From Winogradskyella schleiferi (GTDB lineage: Bacteria; Bacteroidota; Bacteroidia; Flavobacteriales; Flavobacteriaceae): DNA of 64,000 nt. Shown piece by piece: positions 62,514 through 64,000 of the stretch. Position 1 is the first letter of the stretch. Each line of letters opens with the position of its first letter. The notes beneath the pieces were generated by a model that was not told the DNA's origin, made no database searches, and saw only the letters and a list, made by a program, of their open reading frames with translations. The translations under genes and the position numbers were made by a program. Where the stretch lies: positions 1,488,001-1,552,000 of the forward strand of contig NZ_CP053351.1 of NCBI RefSeq assembly GCF_013394655.1. The letters are read 5' to 3'.

Positions 62514-62750
62514 TCACTTTTTTTTAAAAATACTGTTTAGAATGGTATTAATCCCAATGAACAAAAATGAAATCGCCAATATGCATAGTAGAATTGAAAC
62601 AATAAGTAACGGAATATAAAGGGATTTATCTTTATTGTCTAAGGTTAGGTGCAGTAACGTCGGGCCAGCAAACATCAATAGAAGGCAAATGCCCATTTGT
62701 TTCAAGCCTTTAACTAAAATGTCTTTATCAGTTCTGTTCTCGTCGTCCAT
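62514..62750 (-). CDS. small membrane protein (DUF6095-like)
   Basis: 78 residues from the ATG at 62750, which overlaps the murQ 3' end by 23 bases; an upstream in-frame TTG at 62756 is less likely. Two helices (about 18-36, ICLLLMFAGPTLLHLTL, and about 44-66, PLLIVSILLCILAISFLFIG). From memory it resembles DUF6095, a small inner-membrane family of flavobacteria often located after murQ. Function unknown. Confidence 0.8.
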   Translation of the reverse strand: MDDENRTDKDILVKGLKQMGICLLLMFAGPTLLHLTLDNKDKSLYIPLLIVSILLCILAISFLFIGINTILNSIFKKK

Positions 62751-63549
62751 GGGCAATACTTTTTCTTACGCTTTTATGTTCATTTAATAGTTTGGCTGCT
62801 TCTTCTTTTGAGAGGTTGAGCTCGTTCATAATCATTTTCACACCTCTGTCAACCAATTTATCATTGCTTAATTGCATATCCACCATTTTGTTTCCTTTTA
62901 CTTTACCTAATTGAATCATGGTTGTAGTGGTTATCATGTTCAGAACCAATTTTTGAGCTGTACCAGCTTTCATCCTAGAGCTTCCGGTTAAAAATTCTGG
63001 ACCAACCACAACTTCAATTGGGAATTTTGCTGTGAGCGCTAATGGACTTCCTTCATTGCAGGTTATACAACCCGTAATGATACCTTGCTCATTACATTTT
63101 TCCAAAGCACTGATCACATAGGGCGTTGTTCCGGACGCTGCAATACCTATAACAACATCGTTGACAGAAATATCTTGTGCTTTTAAGTCTTCCCATCCTT
63201 GAGTTATTGAATCTTCAGCATTTTCTACGGCTTTTCGTATCGCCTTATCGCCACCTGCAATTAATCCTATAACTAACTCGTGAGGCACCCCAAAAGTTGG
63301 TGGACATTCAGAAGCATCAAGAATACCTAATCTTCCGCTTGTGCCAGCCCCTATATAAAAAAGTCGGCCTCCATTTTTTAATTTAGAAACAACTTGGTCT
63401 ATTAGCACTTCAATTTGTGGTAAAGCTCTTTCCGCAGCCAAAGGTACTGTCTGATCTTCTTTATTAATGCTTCCAATAATCTCGTGAGTAGACATGTTTT
63501 CGAGATTATTGTAGTTGGAATCTAGCTCAGTTGTTTTTATAAAATTCAT
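62728..63549 (-). CDS. murQ: N-acetylmuramic acid 6-phosphate etherase
   Basis: 273 residues. Cleaves the lactyl ether of MurNAc-6-phosphate to GlcNAc-6-phosphate and D-lactate in peptidoglycan recycling. SIS domain with IGAGTSGRLGILDASECPPTFG near residue 67, GIAASGTTPYVISAL near 155, PIEVVVGPEFLTGSSRMKAGTAQKLVLNM near 195-220 and the C-terminal IVSNDKLVDRG-like block are diagnostic. Its start is about 50 bases from a truncated T9SS sorting domain on the opposite strand, so its promoter must be very close to, or within, that remnant. Confidence 0.96.
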   Translation of the reverse strand: MNFIKTTELDSNYNNLENMSTHEIIGSINKEDQTVPLAAERALPQIEVLIDQVVSKLKNGGRLFYIGAGTSGRLGILDASECPPTFGVPHELVIGLIAGGDKAIRKAVENAEDSITQGWEDLKAQDISVNDVVIGIAASGTTPYVISALEKCNEQGIITGCITCNEGSPLALTAKFPIEVVVGPEFLTGSSRMKAGTAQKLVLNMITTTTMIQLGKVKGNKMVDMQLSNDKLVDRGVKMIMNELNLSKEEAAKLLNEHKSVRKSIAHGRREQN

Positions 63550-63571
63550 GGCTTAAAGATATAAAATAATT

Positions 63572-63922
63572 TTGGGGCATTTATCATGTAAATTGCACCA
63601 TATCACGGCAAGGGACAGGAACGGCTGTGGGACAACGACCGAACCGGCCTTCATAATCGATTATCCGCTGTACTTTACGCCCAACGGAGACGGCCGAAAT
63701 GAAACCTGGAACATAGAAAGTATTGGAAATGATACGAAAATTCACATATTTGACCGTTACGGGAAACTTCTGAAACCAATTAGCCCAGATGGAACTGGCT
63801 GGAACGGTACCTACAATGGTAGTGCTATGCCGCCCGACGACTATTGGATTACAGTGGAGTACGATGAACCTTTGACAGGGGAACGTAAAGAATTTAGAGC
63901 CCATTTTACTTTGAAGCGGTAG
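63572..63922 (+). pseudogene. truncated T9SS type B (gliding-motility-associated) sorting domain
   Basis: The frame opens with a TTG at 63572, but similarity only begins around 63602 (ITARDRNGCGTT). The last residues form a type B sorting domain: YPLYFTPNGDGRNETWNI, IHIFDRYGKLL, GWNGTYNGSAMPPDDYWITV and a terminal KEFRAHFTLKR. No signal peptide or cargo precedes it, and murQ starts 50 bases upstream on the other strand, so it is the 3' remnant of a larger surface-protein gene. The stretch is visibly richer in G+C than its neighbours. Could instead be an intact gene whose 5' part was lost in a rearrangement or an assembly join. Confidence 0.8.
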
Positions 63923-63940
63923 AATATAATAGGGTTTATT

Positions 63941-63980
63941 ATAAAGCTGAAGGACGAATAAAGTCATTCAGCTTTATTAT
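63941..63980 (+). terminator. terminator after the truncated sorting domain
   Basis: 11-bp stem ATAAAGCTGAA (63941-63951) with TTCAGCTTTAT (63967-63977), 15-base loop, weak T tract. Confidence 0.7.
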
Positions 63981-64000
63981 TTCAAGGAAATAATTAGTTT

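Overview
The window looks like chromosomal DNA of a marine-type Flavobacteriaceae (Bacteroidota). The evidence is low G+C, Bacteroidota-style promoter elements (TTTG / TAnnTTTG), type IX secretion (T9SS) sorting domains, NRAMP-PxpABC and PreT/PreA gene arrangements, and many short intergenic repeats of the kind common in this family. The genus cannot be fixed from the sequence alone. I saw no rRNA, tRNA, CRISPR array, complete insertion sequence, phage or replication origin.

Layout. 1-5 kb is an oxidative-stress block: the 3' part of katG, a three-domain regulator (DUF4242, degenerate nucleotide cyclase, AraC-type HTH), a secreted DUF4242 protein, and a peroxiredoxin-thioredoxin-small protein operon. 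5-9 kb holds an NhaC-type antiporter and a secreted YadA-head-like repeat protein. 9-12 kb has a methionine gamma-lyase-like enzyme divergent from an Lrp regulator, then a PAS-LuxR regulator. 12-15 kb carries lpd and fabV. 15-20.6 kb is mostly signalling and membrane genes: LytS/LytR-type pair, TolQ-like protein, DUF2721, sigma factor with a tiny overlapping gene, and an MscS-related channel. 21-29 kb is housekeeping: DEAD-box helicase, aldose epimerase, pabB, tilS, adenine deaminase.

29.3-39.5 kb is the metabolic centrepiece: a co-directional set encoding complete reductive pyrimidine catabolism. It comprises an NCS1 permease with an extra periplasmic domain, PreT/PreA, dihydropyrimidinase, beta-ureidopropionase, an omega-aminotransferase and a CoA-acylating semialdehyde dehydrogenase, taking uracil to acetyl-CoA and thymine to propionyl-CoA. 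Its gaps are filled with long imperfect inverted repeats.

39.6-47.2 kb has two large VCBS/FG-GAP T9SS cargo proteins, a YheT-like hydrolase and an orphan sorting-domain fragment. 47.2-55.4 kb has a small lipoprotein, a YdeP-type molybdoenzyme, comM, an LVIVD lipoprotein, and a sigma factor with an anti-sigma protein that appears to span both membranes. 55.4-60.4 kb is a 5-oxoproline utilisation cluster (DUF2891, NRAMP-like transporter lacking metal ligands, pxpABC). The end has an unrecognised pair plus a histidine kinase, murQ with a DUF6095-like gene, and a truncated T9SS type B sorting domain.

The observations most worth following are the NRAMP-like protein with pxpABC, the NCS1 permease with a periplasmic insert, the dead-cyclase regulator, the envelope-spanning anti-sigma protein, and the repeat families, one of which sits inside pabB.
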